Under the pieces are notes generated by a model. It was given only the letters and a program-made list of their open reading frames with translations, was not told the DNA's origin and did not search any database. The position numbers were made by a program, and so were the translations under genes. A stretch of DNA of 34,268 nt from an uncultured Lachnospiraceae bacterium (GTDB lineage Bacteria; Bacillota; Clostridia; Lachnospirales; Lachnospiraceae), in the NCBI GenBank assembly GCA_910588565.1, contig CAJUPF010000032.1, positions 1 through 34,268 of the forward strand, in the 5' to 3' direction. This document shows, piece after piece, positions 22,024 through 32,200 of the stretch; position 1 is the stretch's first letter; the number at the start of each line of letters is the position of its first letter.

Positions 22024-25023
22024 TTACCCCAAAAACTGATGTAATTTTTCCATAAAAATCTCAATATCAATCGGCTTTGCAATATGCGCGTTCATGCCGC
22101 TTTTTAAAGCAGCCTCTTTATCCTCATCCATGGCATTCGCTGTCATGGCGATAATTGGAATGCTTTCCGTATCTTTTCTTGGCAGGGCACGGATCGTGCG
22201 CGTCGCTTCATACCCATTCATAATCGGCATCTGCACATCCATTAAAATTGCGTCATAATAATATTCTTCCGCCGCTTTTACCATATCTACCGCATCGGTT
22301 CCATCCGGCGCGGTTTCCACGCTAAATCCTGTCTCCATTAAAATTGCTTCTGCAATTTCACGGTTCAGCTCATTATCCTCTACAAGCAAAATCCGTTTCC
22401 CGCTAAAATCATCCGTAGTCCAGGAAGCGTTCTCTTCCCTTTGTTCTCCCAGCTGGTTCACCGCGATCAGAACAGACTCCAAATCTGACTGGAACAGCGG
22501 TTTGGCGCAGAATGCCGTCACGCCCGCTTCTTTTGCTTCTTCCTCAATATCCGTCCATTCATAAGCAGTCTGAATGATAATGTGGATATCGTCTTTAGCC
22601 TCCTTGCGGATGCTGCGTACCGTTTCAAGTCCGCTCATATCGGGCATATGCCAGTCGATAATACAGGTCTGAAACGGATCTCCGCCTTCCTCTGCCTGCA
22701 TAACCCGGTATATGGCTTCTCTTCCTGAGGTCGTCCATTCGGGCCGCATGTTAAGCCGCTCTAACATCTTGCTGACACTGCTGCAGGTATCAAAGTCGTC
22801 ATCTACCACCAGAATCCGCATCCCTTCCAGAACTTTCAGTTTTTGCTCTTTCTTCTTCTCATCCTGAATCTTTAAGCTTAGAGATACTTTAAACTCGCTT
22901 CCTTTCCCTTTTTCACTTTTAACCGTAATGTTGCCGCCTATCATGTCTACAATGTTCTTTGTAATGGTCATGCCAAGACCGGTGCCCTGGATACCGGTCT
23001 TGGTAGAGGTATCCTCCCGCTCAAAAGGTTCAAAAATATGTTCCACGAAATCCGGCGTCATGCCGATGCCGTTATCTTTTATAATAAACTCATATTCGCC
23101 ATATCCCCGCCTGAAAGAAGTTTTTTGTATAATCCGAAATGAGATCCTGCCTCCGGCCGGAGTATATTTGACTGCATTGCTCATCAGATTGACAAATACC
23201 TGATTCAGTTTTAATGCATCCGCAATAATATCCTCATTGACAATATTAAAGGTATCGATAAACAGCTCTAACTGTTTGGCCTTTACCTGAGGCTGGATAA
23301 TATTGACCAGATTATGCATCATCTCGGAAATATTGCACTCCTGCTCTTTAATCTGAACTTTTCCGCTCTCAATCCGGCTCATATCCAGGATATCGTTAAT
23401 CAGGCTGAGCAGATGGTTGCTGGAAGAAAGTACCTTTGCAAGACATTCCCTTACCTGCTCCTTGTTGTCGATATGGCTGGCCGCAATTGTAGTAAATCCT
23501 ATAATCGCATTCATCGGCGTCCGTATATCATGGGACATATTGGAGAGAAACGTCGTCTTGGCGTTATTGGCATGCTGCGCCTGCAGCAAAGCCTCCTGCA
23601 GCGCATGGGTCTGCTCTTCCCGTTCCCTGACCTGCGCGGTAATATCTTTTATCACAGCCATAACCATTATATTGCCGCTGTCCTCGTCCTGCGTCATAAT
23701 AAACGCCTGCCGGACGCAGATTTTCTGATTCTTACAGTTTAAAGTCCAGTATTCCACATTCCGCTCCACACCGCCCTGGATATAGCTGTTTTTCAGATTA
23801 TCGGTATCAACTGCAGCAGCATACTCTTCCCTGGATTCCTCTGCTACAAATTGCTTCCATCTGGCTGTAAATTCGGAAAAATTGCAGGGAACCTTCAGTC
23901 CGACAGCAGCGAGCATGGATGTTTTCTCCCCGCCTATGTTTTCCACAACATCGCTTTCTATCAAGTCGCTGGTCAGATTAAAATCATACGTACAAATGGA
24001 ATCCGACGTAATCGCCATCCGGTACTGCCGTTCTTTGCGGTTCGCATCATCGATAACATAGCTCATTTCCTCGTTTTCCCGCTCTAAAACTTTCTTTTCT
24101 TTTCCAGCCTCCACAAGCAGCGCAACAATATAAATAAGAAACAATACGATTAGTATAATTTCTAACACAATTCCTGTGCGGTTCGCGTTTCGGATCATGT
24201 TCTGCGTGATATTTTTGGGAAACGTCTGCACCAGAACATATCCGCTTTCCGGAAGTGTAATTACAGAGATATTATCCGTTTTACTTTTCGAGTCGCAGAA
24301 AAAAGAACCCTCCCCGCCATTCTTAAATACTTCTCGTACATTATCAGAAATCTTCTGGTCTATCATGCCAGACTCCAAAAGCAAATCAAACACTTTTTCA
24401 TTATAAACAGCATTTGCAGAACTAGCGATCACATTTCCATCCTGCATACAAAGATACACATCTGCTGTTTCCCCAAAATAGGTTGTCATCAGCATATCAC
24501 GAAGGTATTCTTCCGCGGAATATACTCCCATAAGCACGCCGATAATCTCACTCTGGCGGCGGATCGGTGCATAAAAGCTGACCATTGTCTCACTTGCAGA
24601 TCTTGATTCTAAGCTCCAGGACATTCCGCTTTCTCCCAGGATCCCCTTCTGAAAATAATCACGATCCGAGGCATCGCTTTCCCGTCCCTTCGCCGTATGG
24701 CTGACGCCGTCCCTGTCTACAAACCGAAATGAGTCAAAGAGAGAATTTTCAGCCATTTCATCCAGTTTTTTCAAATCCACTGTCGATTCCGTCAGGCTTT
24801 CTCCCAGAAAATAAGCATATGTGCTGATTCGGTTCAGTGCGTTTTGCAATTCATTCTCAATATGGCCCGCCATTTGCTGCGCTGAATCCGCCGCATATGT
24901 TAAGTTCTGTCTTTCAATACGCCTGCTGTTCTGATGAGAGTACCAGTAAAACAAACAGATAATCGCTGTTAAAAGAACCAGAATATAGATGATACTCTGT
25001 ATGGTTTTTCTCCTTCTATGCAT
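22024..25023 (-). CDS. Hybrid sensor histidine kinase with two receiver domains
   Basis: 999-residue membrane kinase. Domains: transmembrane helix about 11-28; extracellular double-Cache-like sensor about 30-282, with FVDRDGVSHTAKGRES and SGMSWSLESRSASETMVSFYAPI; transmembrane helix about 284-303; PAS-like domain about 330-465; HisKA with phospho-acceptor His498 (FLSNMSHDIRTPMNAIIGFT); HATPase with N-box LNQVFVNLMSNAVKYTP, DNGIGM and GTGLGM; receiver 1 about 735-855 with Asp790; receiver 2 about 876-999 with Asp929 and Lys in AHIAKP. No Hpt domain or DNA-binding output is attached. The ATG overlaps the GNAT stop (TGATG). No response regulator gene is adjacent, so the target is unknown. Confidence 0.95.
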   Translation of the reverse strand: MHRRRKTIQSIIYILVLLTAIICLFYWYSHQNSRRIERQNLTYAADSAQQMAGHIENELQNALNRISTYAYFLGESLTESTVDLKKLDEMAENSLFDSFRFVDRDGVSHTAKGRESDASDRDYFQKGILGESGMSWSLESRSASETMVSFYAPIRRQSEIIGVLMGVYSAEEYLRDMLMTTYFGETADVYLCMQDGNVIASSANAVYNEKVFDLLLESGMIDQKISDNVREVFKNGGEGSFFCDSKSKTDNISVITLPESGYVLVQTFPKNITQNMIRNANRTGIVLEIILIVLFLIYIVALLVEAGKEKKVLERENEEMSYVIDDANRKERQYRMAITSDSICTYDFNLTSDLIESDVVENIGGEKTSMLAAVGLKVPCNFSEFTARWKQFVAEESREEYAAAVDTDNLKNSYIQGGVERNVEYWTLNCKNQKICVRQAFIMTQDEDSGNIMVMAVIKDITAQVREREEQTHALQEALLQAQHANNAKTTFLSNMSHDIRTPMNAIIGFTTIAASHIDNKEQVRECLAKVLSSSNHLLSLINDILDMSRIESGKVQIKEQECNISEMMHNLVNIIQPQVKAKQLELFIDTFNIVNEDIIADALKLNQVFVNLMSNAVKYTPAGGRISFRIIQKTSFRRGYGEYEFIIKDNGIGMTPDFVEHIFEPFEREDTSTKTGIQGTGLGMTITKNIVDMIGGNITVKSEKGKGSEFKVSLSLKIQDEKKKEQKLKVLEGMRILVVDDDFDTCSSVSKMLERLNMRPEWTTSGREAIYRVMQAEEGGDPFQTCIIDWHMPDMSGLETVRSIRKEAKDDIHIIIQTAYEWTDIEEEAKEAGVTAFCAKPLFQSDLESVLIAVNQLGEQREENASWTTDDFSGKRILLVEDNELNREIAEAILMETGFSVETAPDGTDAVDMVKAAEEYYYDAILMDVQMPIMNGYEATRTIRALPRKDTESIPIIAMTANAMDEDKEAALKSGMNAHIAKPIDIEIFMEKLHQFLG

Positions 25024-25472
25024 CAGGCATCTACCTCCTTCGTTAGAATATAATACGGAGAAACCTGATATCCATTGCGCTTATACGCCTTAAGCGCAGC
25101 TGCATTATCCGGTTCTGTTTCCATTTTAAACCGGACAGCCTCTTCATAACGCGTTTCCAAGTAATGAAAAAGCGCAGACGCCAACCCTCGTCTTCGGTAT
25201 TCCGGCTTGATGTAAATATCTTCAATCCAGATACATAGTCCTCCGTATTCTGTTGTGTATCCTTTAGCGATTACAGAATATCCCGCAATTGTACCTCCGT
25301 CTTCCAATATAAACCCTTCCACAAATGGCATATCGCCAATACAATCATTTATATTCCGTTCTAAAATTTCATCCGGCGCAGTATGAAGAACTGCCGGGGA
25401 ATCAAAAAATACCCGCATCATAGACAATACTTCCGCTCTGTCTGTTTCTTTCATCTTTCTTATAGAAATCAT
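25023..25472 (-). CDS. GNAT family N-acetyltransferase
   Basis: 149-residue acetyl-CoA-dependent acyltransferase of the GNAT fold. Seen: N-terminal ISIRKMKETDRAEVLSMMR, the strand IAGYSVIAKGYTTEYGG, the acceptor-side WIEDIYIKPEYR and the acetyl-CoA pyrophosphate loop RRRGLASALFHYLE, then the C-terminal AALKAYKRNGYQ. The pattern resembles acetyltransferases acting on small amines or protein N-termini, but the substrate cannot be read from sequence. Two ATGs are adjacent; GAGG lies 5 bases before the second. It follows argS after about 42 bases and its stop overlaps the kinase start. Confidence 0.88.
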   Translation of the reverse strand: MISIRKMKETDRAEVLSMMRVFFDSPAVLHTAPDEILERNINDCIGDMPFVEGFILEDGGTIAGYSVIAKGYTTEYGGLCIWIEDIYIKPEYRRRGLASALFHYLETRYEEAVRFKMETEPDNAAALKAYKRNGYQVSPYYILTKEVDA

Positions 25473-25514
25473 CATTTCCTCAATTCCATTCCTTCTAACT
25501 ATAAAAAGCCTGTC

Positions 25515-27290
25515 CTACATACGTTCCGGTGCAGAAAAGCCAAGCAAATCAATACATTTTTCCAAAATACCTTTTGTCAGCATAAGCAGACGGATATAGC
25601 CAGCCTGCACCTGACTGTTTTCCTCTGCCAGAATCTTCGTCTCATGGTAAAAATGATTAAATGCATTGGCAAGCTCATAAATATACGCACAAATCTTATG
25701 CGGCGCAGTTTCAAGGAAAGCCATCTCCACGGCAGCCGAAAAACGGGAAATTTCCAGCATCAGGGCTTTTTCACTCTCGGACTTGGCCGGAAGGATCACC
25801 GCCCCTGCTACCGTAGTTCCAAGAGACCGGTATTTTGCAAGGATCGATTTGATCCGGACAATCGTATATAAAATATAGGGGCCTGTATTTCCTTCAAATG
25901 ATGTAAACCTGTCTACATCAAACATATAATCTTTAGACGCCTGGTTGGACAGATCGCCATATTTAATGGCAGATAACGCAACGACTCTGGCAGTCTCCCT
26001 GGCTTCTGCTTCATCCATACGCACGGTCTCATTCTCCACGATTTTCCGGTACATCTCTGCGTTTATTTCCGATACCAGACGCTCTAAGCGCATTACGCCG
26101 CCTTCCCTTGTCTTAAACGGCTTGCCGTCTTTGCCATTCATCGTGCCGAATCCAAGGAATTTCAGCCTGGTATCCTTCTCCACCAGATGTGTCCTGGCCG
26201 CGCATCGGAACACCTGCGTAAAATACAGTTCCTGACGCTTATCTACCACATAAATGATCTCGTCAGGATGATACTCCTTCATCCTCCATACAATCGTCGC
26301 AAGATCAGTGGTATTATACAGAGAAGCTCCATCGGATTTTAAAATCATACAGGGCGGAATTTCTTTGGTATCTGTCTCTTCTTTGACATCTACCACCAGT
26401 GCGCCCTCGCTGATGTAGGCATAGCCGTCGTCTTTCATCTTCTGCACCATGGCGGGAATATAGGGCTGCGCATCGGATTCTCCCTTCCAGAGATCAAAAG
26501 AAACATTCAGATTCTCATAATTTTTCTTCAAATCCGTCACTGATACGTTTAAAATATGGGAAAGCAGAGCCTGATACCCGTTCCGTCCATGCTGCAATTC
26601 ATAAGTCGCCTGCATAGCTGCTTCTTTGAACGCTTCATCTTCTTTGGATTTGGTGCTTGCAGTAGGATAAATTTCTTCCAGTTCCGATATGGTAAACGGC
26701 GCTTCTGCCGGATATTCTCCTTCGTAGGTTTCTTCAAAATAGACAAGCTCTGGCTGGCGCTCCTTCAGCTCTGTAATAATCAGCCCCATCTGCAGCCCCC
26801 AGTCGCCCAGATGCACATCCCCAATCATAGTATGTCCCATAAAACGGCCGATTCGCTTGATGCTCTCTCCGATAATCGCAGAACGCAGATGTCCGACATG
26901 CAGCGGCTTCGCCACATTTGGCCCGCCATAATCAATCATAATCACCTGTGGATGTCCTGCCGGGCTGCAGCCGAACCGTTTTGAATCCGCCTGCATCTCC
27001 TGCAGGTATTCCGCCAGATATGCATTGTCCAGCTTCAGATTTAAAAAGCCTGGTTTTACAGATTCCGCTGCGGAAAACATCGGATTGCCGGATAACTTTG
27101 CCGCAACCTCATCCGCAATCAGAAAGGGGGCCTTTTTATATTCCTTTGCCGCCGCCAATGCGCCATTGCATTGATATTCACATAAATCCGGGCGGTTGGA
27201 TAACGTTACTTTTGCATATTTTTCCTGATATCCGCATTCTGCGAATGCTCTTGTTACTTCTTCTGTAATCAAATCTAATATCTTTTTCAT
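25515..27290 (-). CDS. argS: Arginyl-tRNA synthetase
   Basis: 591-residue class I aminoacyl-tRNA synthetase charging tRNA-Arg. Seen: N-terminal Add1 domain about 1-100, the HIGH signature as HVGH at 131-134 in PNVAKPLHVGHLRSAIIGES, the region GTMNGKDGKPFKTREGG where ArgS has its degenerate KMSK, and a DALR anticodon-binding domain at the end (SRFSAAVEMAFLETAPH, YELANAFNHFYHE). Length is typical. Ribosome site AAAGGAG precedes the ATG. The leader is short, with no T-box seen. Confidence 0.97.
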   Translation of the reverse strand: MKKILDLITEEVTRAFAECGYQEKYAKVTLSNRPDLCEYQCNGALAAAKEYKKAPFLIADEVAAKLSGNPMFSAAESVKPGFLNLKLDNAYLAEYLQEMQADSKRFGCSPAGHPQVIMIDYGGPNVAKPLHVGHLRSAIIGESIKRIGRFMGHTMIGDVHLGDWGLQMGLIITELKERQPELVYFEETYEGEYPAEAPFTISELEEIYPTASTKSKEDEAFKEAAMQATYELQHGRNGYQALLSHILNVSVTDLKKNYENLNVSFDLWKGESDAQPYIPAMVQKMKDDGYAYISEGALVVDVKEETDTKEIPPCMILKSDGASLYNTTDLATIVWRMKEYHPDEIIYVVDKRQELYFTQVFRCAARTHLVEKDTRLKFLGFGTMNGKDGKPFKTREGGVMRLERLVSEINAEMYRKIVENETVRMDEAEARETARVVALSAIKYGDLSNQASKDYMFDVDRFTSFEGNTGPYILYTIVRIKSILAKYRSLGTTVAGAVILPAKSESEKALMLEISRFSAAVEMAFLETAPHKICAYIYELANAFNHFYHETKILAEENSQVQAGYIRLLMLTKGILEKCIDLLGFSAPERM

Positions 27291-27333
27291 CTTAATCTGT
27301 TACTCCTTTTCTGACATTAGCATAATCATTTTT

Positions 27334-27362
27334 AGTTTACCATAAAATTCGTCTGCTTGAAA
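27334..27362 (-). promoter_or_regulatory. Possible argS promoter
   Basis: On the minus strand TTTCAA (27357-27362) and TAAACT (27334-27339) are 17 bases apart, about 45 bases before the argS ATG. Both hexamers are imperfect. The region is divergent with rqcH and A/T-rich, so other choices exist. Confidence 0.38.
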
Positions 27363-27372
27363 CATAAATTTC

Positions 27373-27400
27373 TTGCAAAACATAATTTTCTGATTATAAT
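27373..27400 (+). promoter_or_regulatory. Probable rqcH promoter
   Basis: TTGCAA (27373-27378) and a perfect TATAAT (27395-27400) are 16 bases apart, giving a leader of about 37 bases before the ATG at 27444. Confidence 0.6.
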
Positions 27401-27443
27401 GGAATTATTGAAAGTATATGAAACACGAAAGGAAGAAACCAAA

Positions 27444-29180
27444 ATGGCTTTTGATGGAATTGTCGTGGCAAATATTGTCTGCGAATTGAACCAGAATATA
27501 TTAAACAGTAAAATCAACAAAATTTCCCAGCCGGAGAATGACGAGCTGCTTTTTACATTAAAAGGGCCGCAGGGACAAAAACGCCTTGCCATGTCTGCGA
27601 GCGCTTCCCTTCCCTTTTTATACCTGACTTCCCAGAACAAGCCAGGCCCCCTGCAGGCTCCGAATTTCTGTATGGTGCTGCGCAAGCATATTTCCAATGG
27701 AAGAATCACCAAAATCTATCAGCCCGGACTGGAGCGGATTATCCACTTTGAAATAGAACATTTAGATGAACTGGGCGATTTATGCCGCAAAATTCTTACT
27801 GTGGAACTGATGGGAAAACACAGTAATATTATCTTCTGCAAAGAAGACGGCACCATTATCGACAGCATCAAACATATTTCCGCACAGGTCAGCTCCCTGC
27901 GTGAAGTGCTTCCGGGACGGACGTACTTTATTCCGGAAACCGCGCACAAAGAAAATCCCCTGTCCGCCACACAGGAATCCTTTTACGCATCCGTCTATAG
28001 CAAGCCCACATCCCTTTGCAAGGCAATTTATGGTTCCTATACCGGTCTTAGCCCGCAGATTGCAAACGAGATCTGCCATCGTGCCGGAATCGACGGTGAT
28101 TTTTCCGCCAGTTCTCTCAGCGAAGATGAAAAACTGCATCTGTACCATACCTTTGCCTGGTGTATGGCAGATATCCGGGAAGAAAACTTTGCTCCGAATA
28201 TTATATACAATGGAAAAGAACCGATTGAATTTGCAGCGGTCGTCTGTACCGGGTATGAAGACTGTGAGCGAAAGAACTTCACTTCGGTTTCCGAGGTACT
28301 CGAAACATATTACGCCAGCCGCAACAGCTATACGCGTATCCGCCAGAAATCCTCGGATCTGCGCCGGATTGTCACAACTGCCTTAGAACGCAGCCGCAAA
28401 AAATACAGCCTGCAGCAAAAGCAGTTAAAGGATACAGACAAACGGGAAAAATACCGGGTGTACGGAGAGCTGTTAAATACGTATGGCTATGGATTGGAAG
28501 AAGGCGCAAAACAGCTGGAAGCTTTGAATTATTACACCAATGAAACGATCTCCATTCCACTCGACGAGCAGTTGTCCGCTTCAGAAAATGCAAAAAAATA
28601 TTTTGACCGCTACAATAAATTAAAACGTACGTTTGAAGCCCTGACTACGCTGATTGAAGAAACCAGAGATGAAACAGAACATCTGGAAAGCATTGCAACC
28701 GCGCTGGATATCGCAGTTTCTGAAGATGATCTGGTACAGATCCGGGAAGAGCTGGCAGAATTTGGATATATCCGCAAGCGGCGCGGGGATAAAAAAGCGA
28801 AGATAAAGAGCAAACCGTTCCATTATATTTCCTCCGATGGCTTCCATATGTATGTAGGGAAAAATAATTACCAGAACGATGAACTGACCTTTAAATTTGC
28901 CACCGGCAACGACTGGTGGTTCCACGCAAAACAGATGCCGGGTTCCCATGTAATTGTAAAATCCGAAGGGGAAGAACTGCCGGACCGTACCTTTGAAGAG
29001 GCAGGAATGCTGGCCGGATATTATTCTAAAGGGCGTGAGAATGAAAAGGTGGAAATCGATTATCTGCAGAAAAAAAATGTCAAGAAGCCTAATAAAAGCG
29101 CGCCTGGGTTTGTCGTGTATTATACTAATTACTCTATGACGGTTCATCCGGATATTTCGGGGATTGAGCAGGTGTTGTAG
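27444..29180 (+). CDS. rqcH: NFACT family protein RqcH (Rqc2 homolog of ribosome quality control)
   Basis: 578-residue NFACT protein, formerly annotated fibronectin-binding protein FbpA. In B. subtilis RqcH binds obstructed 50S subunits and directs C-terminal alanine tailing of stalled peptides. Seen: NFACT-N start AFDGIVVANIVCELNQ, CMVLRKHISNGRI, ELMGKHSNIIF; HhH region about 180-240; long coiled coil about 260-420; NFACT-R at the end with SSDGFHMYVGKNNYQND, GNDWWFHAKQMPGSHVIV and the final TVHPD. The ATG at 27444 matches the family start and has AAAGGAAG upstream; earlier in-frame codons would start inside the promoter. Stands alone between argS (divergent) and a bidirectional terminator. 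Confidence 0.94.
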   Translation: MAFDGIVVANIVCELNQNILNSKINKISQPENDELLFTLKGPQGQKRLAMSASASLPFLYLTSQNKPGPLQAPNFCMVLRKHISNGRITKIYQPGLERIIHFEIEHLDELGDLCRKILTVELMGKHSNIIFCKEDGTIIDSIKHISAQVSSLREVLPGRTYFIPETAHKENPLSATQESFYASVYSKPTSLCKAIYGSYTGLSPQIANEICHRAGIDGDFSASSLSEDEKLHLYHTFAWCMADIREENFAPNIIYNGKEPIEFAAVVCTGYEDCERKNFTSVSEVLETYYASRNSYTRIRQKSSDLRRIVTTALERSRKKYSLQQKQLKDTDKREKYRVYGELLNTYGYGLEEGAKQLEALNYYTNETISIPLDEQLSASENAKKYFDRYNKLKRTFEALTTLIEETRDETEHLESIATALDIAVSEDDLVQIREELAEFGYIRKRRGDKKAKIKSKPFHYISSDGFHMYVGKNNYQNDELTFKFATGNDWWFHAKQMPGSHVIVKSEGEELPDRTFEEAGMLAGYYSKGRENEKVEIDYLQKKNVKKPNKSAPGFVVYYTNYSMTVHPDISGIEQVL

Positions 29181-29198
29181 AAGAAGCTTTTTCTCCAC

Positions 29199-29235
29199 AA
29201 AACAGCGGGCAGGAATCTCTCCTGCCCGCTGTTTT
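29199..29235. terminator. Bidirectional rho-independent terminator
   Basis: Perfect 16-base-pair palindrome AAAACAGCGGGCAGGA / TCCTGCCCGCTGTTTT with a five-base loop. It lies between the convergent rqcH and the large surface-protein gene and gives a T-run on each strand. Confidence 0.95.
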
Positions 29236-29250
29236 ATGTTTTGAAATGTG

Positions 29251-32200
29251 CTATTTAATCCTGATTGTAATTGTCTTTTTCTTTCCTGTTCCGTCTGTTG
29301 CTTTCGCAGTGATTTTTACCGTTCCTTTTTTACCTTCAAACGTTTTCACCTTGCCGGAAGATGAGACTTTTGCAAGTTTCATATTATTGGAACTCCACTG
29401 AAGCTTCTTGTTGGCGGTTCCTTTTGTTGTCTTAACGGTCGCTTTCAACTGCAGGCTCTTTCCAGGTTTTACAGTTTTCCTGCCGGTTATCTGAATGGAT
29501 TTTACCGCTCCTTTCATGGAACGGACTGTAAGCTTCAGCTGGCGGCCGCTTCCATCCTTCATCGTAGCGGTAATTGCCGCTTTCTTGCCGCCGGAATTTT
29601 TCTTTAACGTGACAACGCCTTTTGAATTTACCGTTGCAACTTTCTGATTGCCCGACTTCCATGTAAGCTTTTTATTGTTTAATGTGCTTCCATCAGAACC
29701 GGTTACCACCATCTTAATTTTTTTGCCTGCGGCTATTTTAGCGGCTCCTGTCTCTGTGCTTAAGCGGTAGGTTACGTTATCTGTTTTATCCGTATCCGTT
29801 TTATCTGTATCTTTATCCGGCTTATCTGCACCGGGTTTATCTGTATTTGGTTTATCTGTATTTGGTTTATCTGTATCCGGCTGCTGGCCGTTGGAGGAAT
29901 CACCTTTTCTATCTGGGTCCTCTTCCAATGGGATGTTTAGCACAGGAGCGTCTGCTGTCACTGTAACGGTACAGGAAGCCTGAAACGCCTTTTCTGATGC
30001 ATTTGATACAGTTGCCGTAATCACTGCGGCGCCTTTCTTTAATGCATGGATCTGCCCATTCCCAGATACGACTGCCACTGCTTCATTTGAAGAACTCCAT
30101 GTCACCGTTTTGTCTGCAGCGTCCAGCGGCATGACATTTGCTTCCAGCTCAGCCACAGATCCGCCTTCCATGGTAAGCGCTGTTTCACCCAGCGTAATTC
30201 CTTCCACTGCCACCGCCTTCATCGGAACTGCCACATAGCCCGTCTCAGATGCGCCATAGTGGCTCTTCTCCGCACTGTCATAGCAGCTTGACACATAAAC
30301 CGAAACCGGGTAATCCCCCGCATCCGTTCCGTCTGCCAGCTGGAACGTCAGTGTTGCCAGAGTGCCTGTACCTGCTGCGGCTGTATCTGTCGTCCAGGTC
30401 AGAATTCCTTTTTCTTCCGGATCCTGCGCCACTGTACCGTCTACTACGGTTCCATTTGCCACCTGGATCAGTTCCATATGTTCTGCGTCATAGTCTGCGC
30501 AGAGGCTCAGGGCGGCTATGCCTGGATTTTCATCCAACATAACATCCATAGTAACTAGGTTGTCTTTTATCTCAGAAATATTTTTCAGTGATAATTTCAC
30601 ATCATCTGCAAACAGGTTTTCGCCGCTGCTTCCGATTACTTTATTTTTGTCGTAACCGAGCTTCACTGTCGGATCTTCTATATACTGATTCAGACGGATT
30701 ACATCCCTTCCGTCAATCGCGCCGTCACCATTGGCGTCAGCCGCCTGCACGTCAAAGTCTTCCTTCTGTTCCCCTGTAATCATATACTCGCGGATCGCCT
30801 GTACGTCTTTTTTGTCAATTACGCCGTCTCTATTGACGTCGCCGTAGTTTACCGTGTCTACTGAAATGGTGCCTTTGTTTGCCCTTACCGTGACTTCCTG
30901 TTCTTTTTCATTGTAGCAGGTTACCGATTCAATGCCTACTTCACACCGCGCCGCCCCGTCTTCCAGTGCAATGTCCGGTTTAATGCAAAACGTTACGCTT
31001 CCCATGGGTTCCCTGGTCGTGCTTCCTACTGCCACATCCTTTGCAGAGTCCCACATAATAACGTCGTTCATCATAAACAGGTTGTTGTCCGGGGTTTTGT
31101 TGACCGCTTCCACAAGTTCCAGAGCATCCGTATCATAGGTAAGTTTTAACATCATAAAGCTGAATCCCGGATTTTTTGTAAGCTGGACATTGACTTCTAC
31201 CTGCTCGCCGGGCGCTGCTCCTACCACATCATCGATGGAAACAACGGCTATTTCTTCATTCGGCTGCGCTTTTACCGTAACTTCAAATGTGGCCGTTTTT
31301 CCGCCGTAAGCTACTGTAAGCGTCTGTTTGCCTGCCTGTCTGCTGTCATATCCTGTCACTGTGTAACCGGATGATACTTCTTCTGTTTTTCCTGAGCTGT
31401 ATGTAAGGCTTAGTTTCAGCCCCACTGTGTCCAGAGCTTCTCCAAATTCATAGGTCTTTTTGGAAGGTTCCTGTGCAATCGCAATTGATGCAAGATCTGA
31501 CTGAACTTCATCCCATACGGCATACAGCGTCACAGCCGCATTCTCCTTATATTCGCTTCCGCTTTCATACACAACTTCCCGGCTTTTGGCTGTAAGCGCC
31601 CATCCCTTGAATGTATAGCCGGTTCTGGCTGGTTTTGTTTCCGACAATTTCAGTGTTTCACCAAATACTTTTGTCTGGTTCCCCGGTGCGCCACTCCCAC
31701 CGTTGGCATCGTAGGATACCGGATAACTGTTTGCCTTCCACTTTGCATGTATGCTGCTCAGAGCAGTATCCAGCTCCTGTCCGGCCTCAATTTTGTTCTT
31801 ATAGCTTTGGCTGTCATACCATCCTTCAAATGTATACCCGGTTCGTTCCGGCGCATTGGGAAGCGTAGAAGAGGTAAAACTTGCTTTGCCATACTGGGCA
31901 TACAGTGTGATATCGGCATTTGGCGTATATTTTTCACCAGCCTTTACTGTGATTCCGCTTCCGTCCGCTTTTGTATTCCAGGAAAGGAATTTGCGTTCCA
32001 GGGAAACTCCGTCCTGCTGCCCGCTTTCCGCAATCCCATTTTCTACCAGAATCCCCTGCTGCATAGAGCAAAGGGAGGCCGCTGCGGTTACGGCGTCTCC
32101 GTATGCCTGTGTCTGCTCTTTTGGCGCTTCTTCTCCGCCGTTCGCGTCATATTTGATCGTGTACTCGTTCTTCCTCCACACGGCATACAGGGTAATATCC

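Noticed and set aside
27291..27443. T-box or other riboswitch upstream of argS
   Set aside because: The leader is under about 50 bases and has no T-box bulge sequence or antiterminator-like stem.
27901..28386. Second plus-strand frame inside rqcH
   Set aside because: It overlaps the clear NFACT reading frame entirely and shows no domain or initiation signal.
29786..29878. CRISPR-like tandem repeats
   Set aside because: The 15-base units are contiguous, without spacers, and lie in frame within a coding linker.
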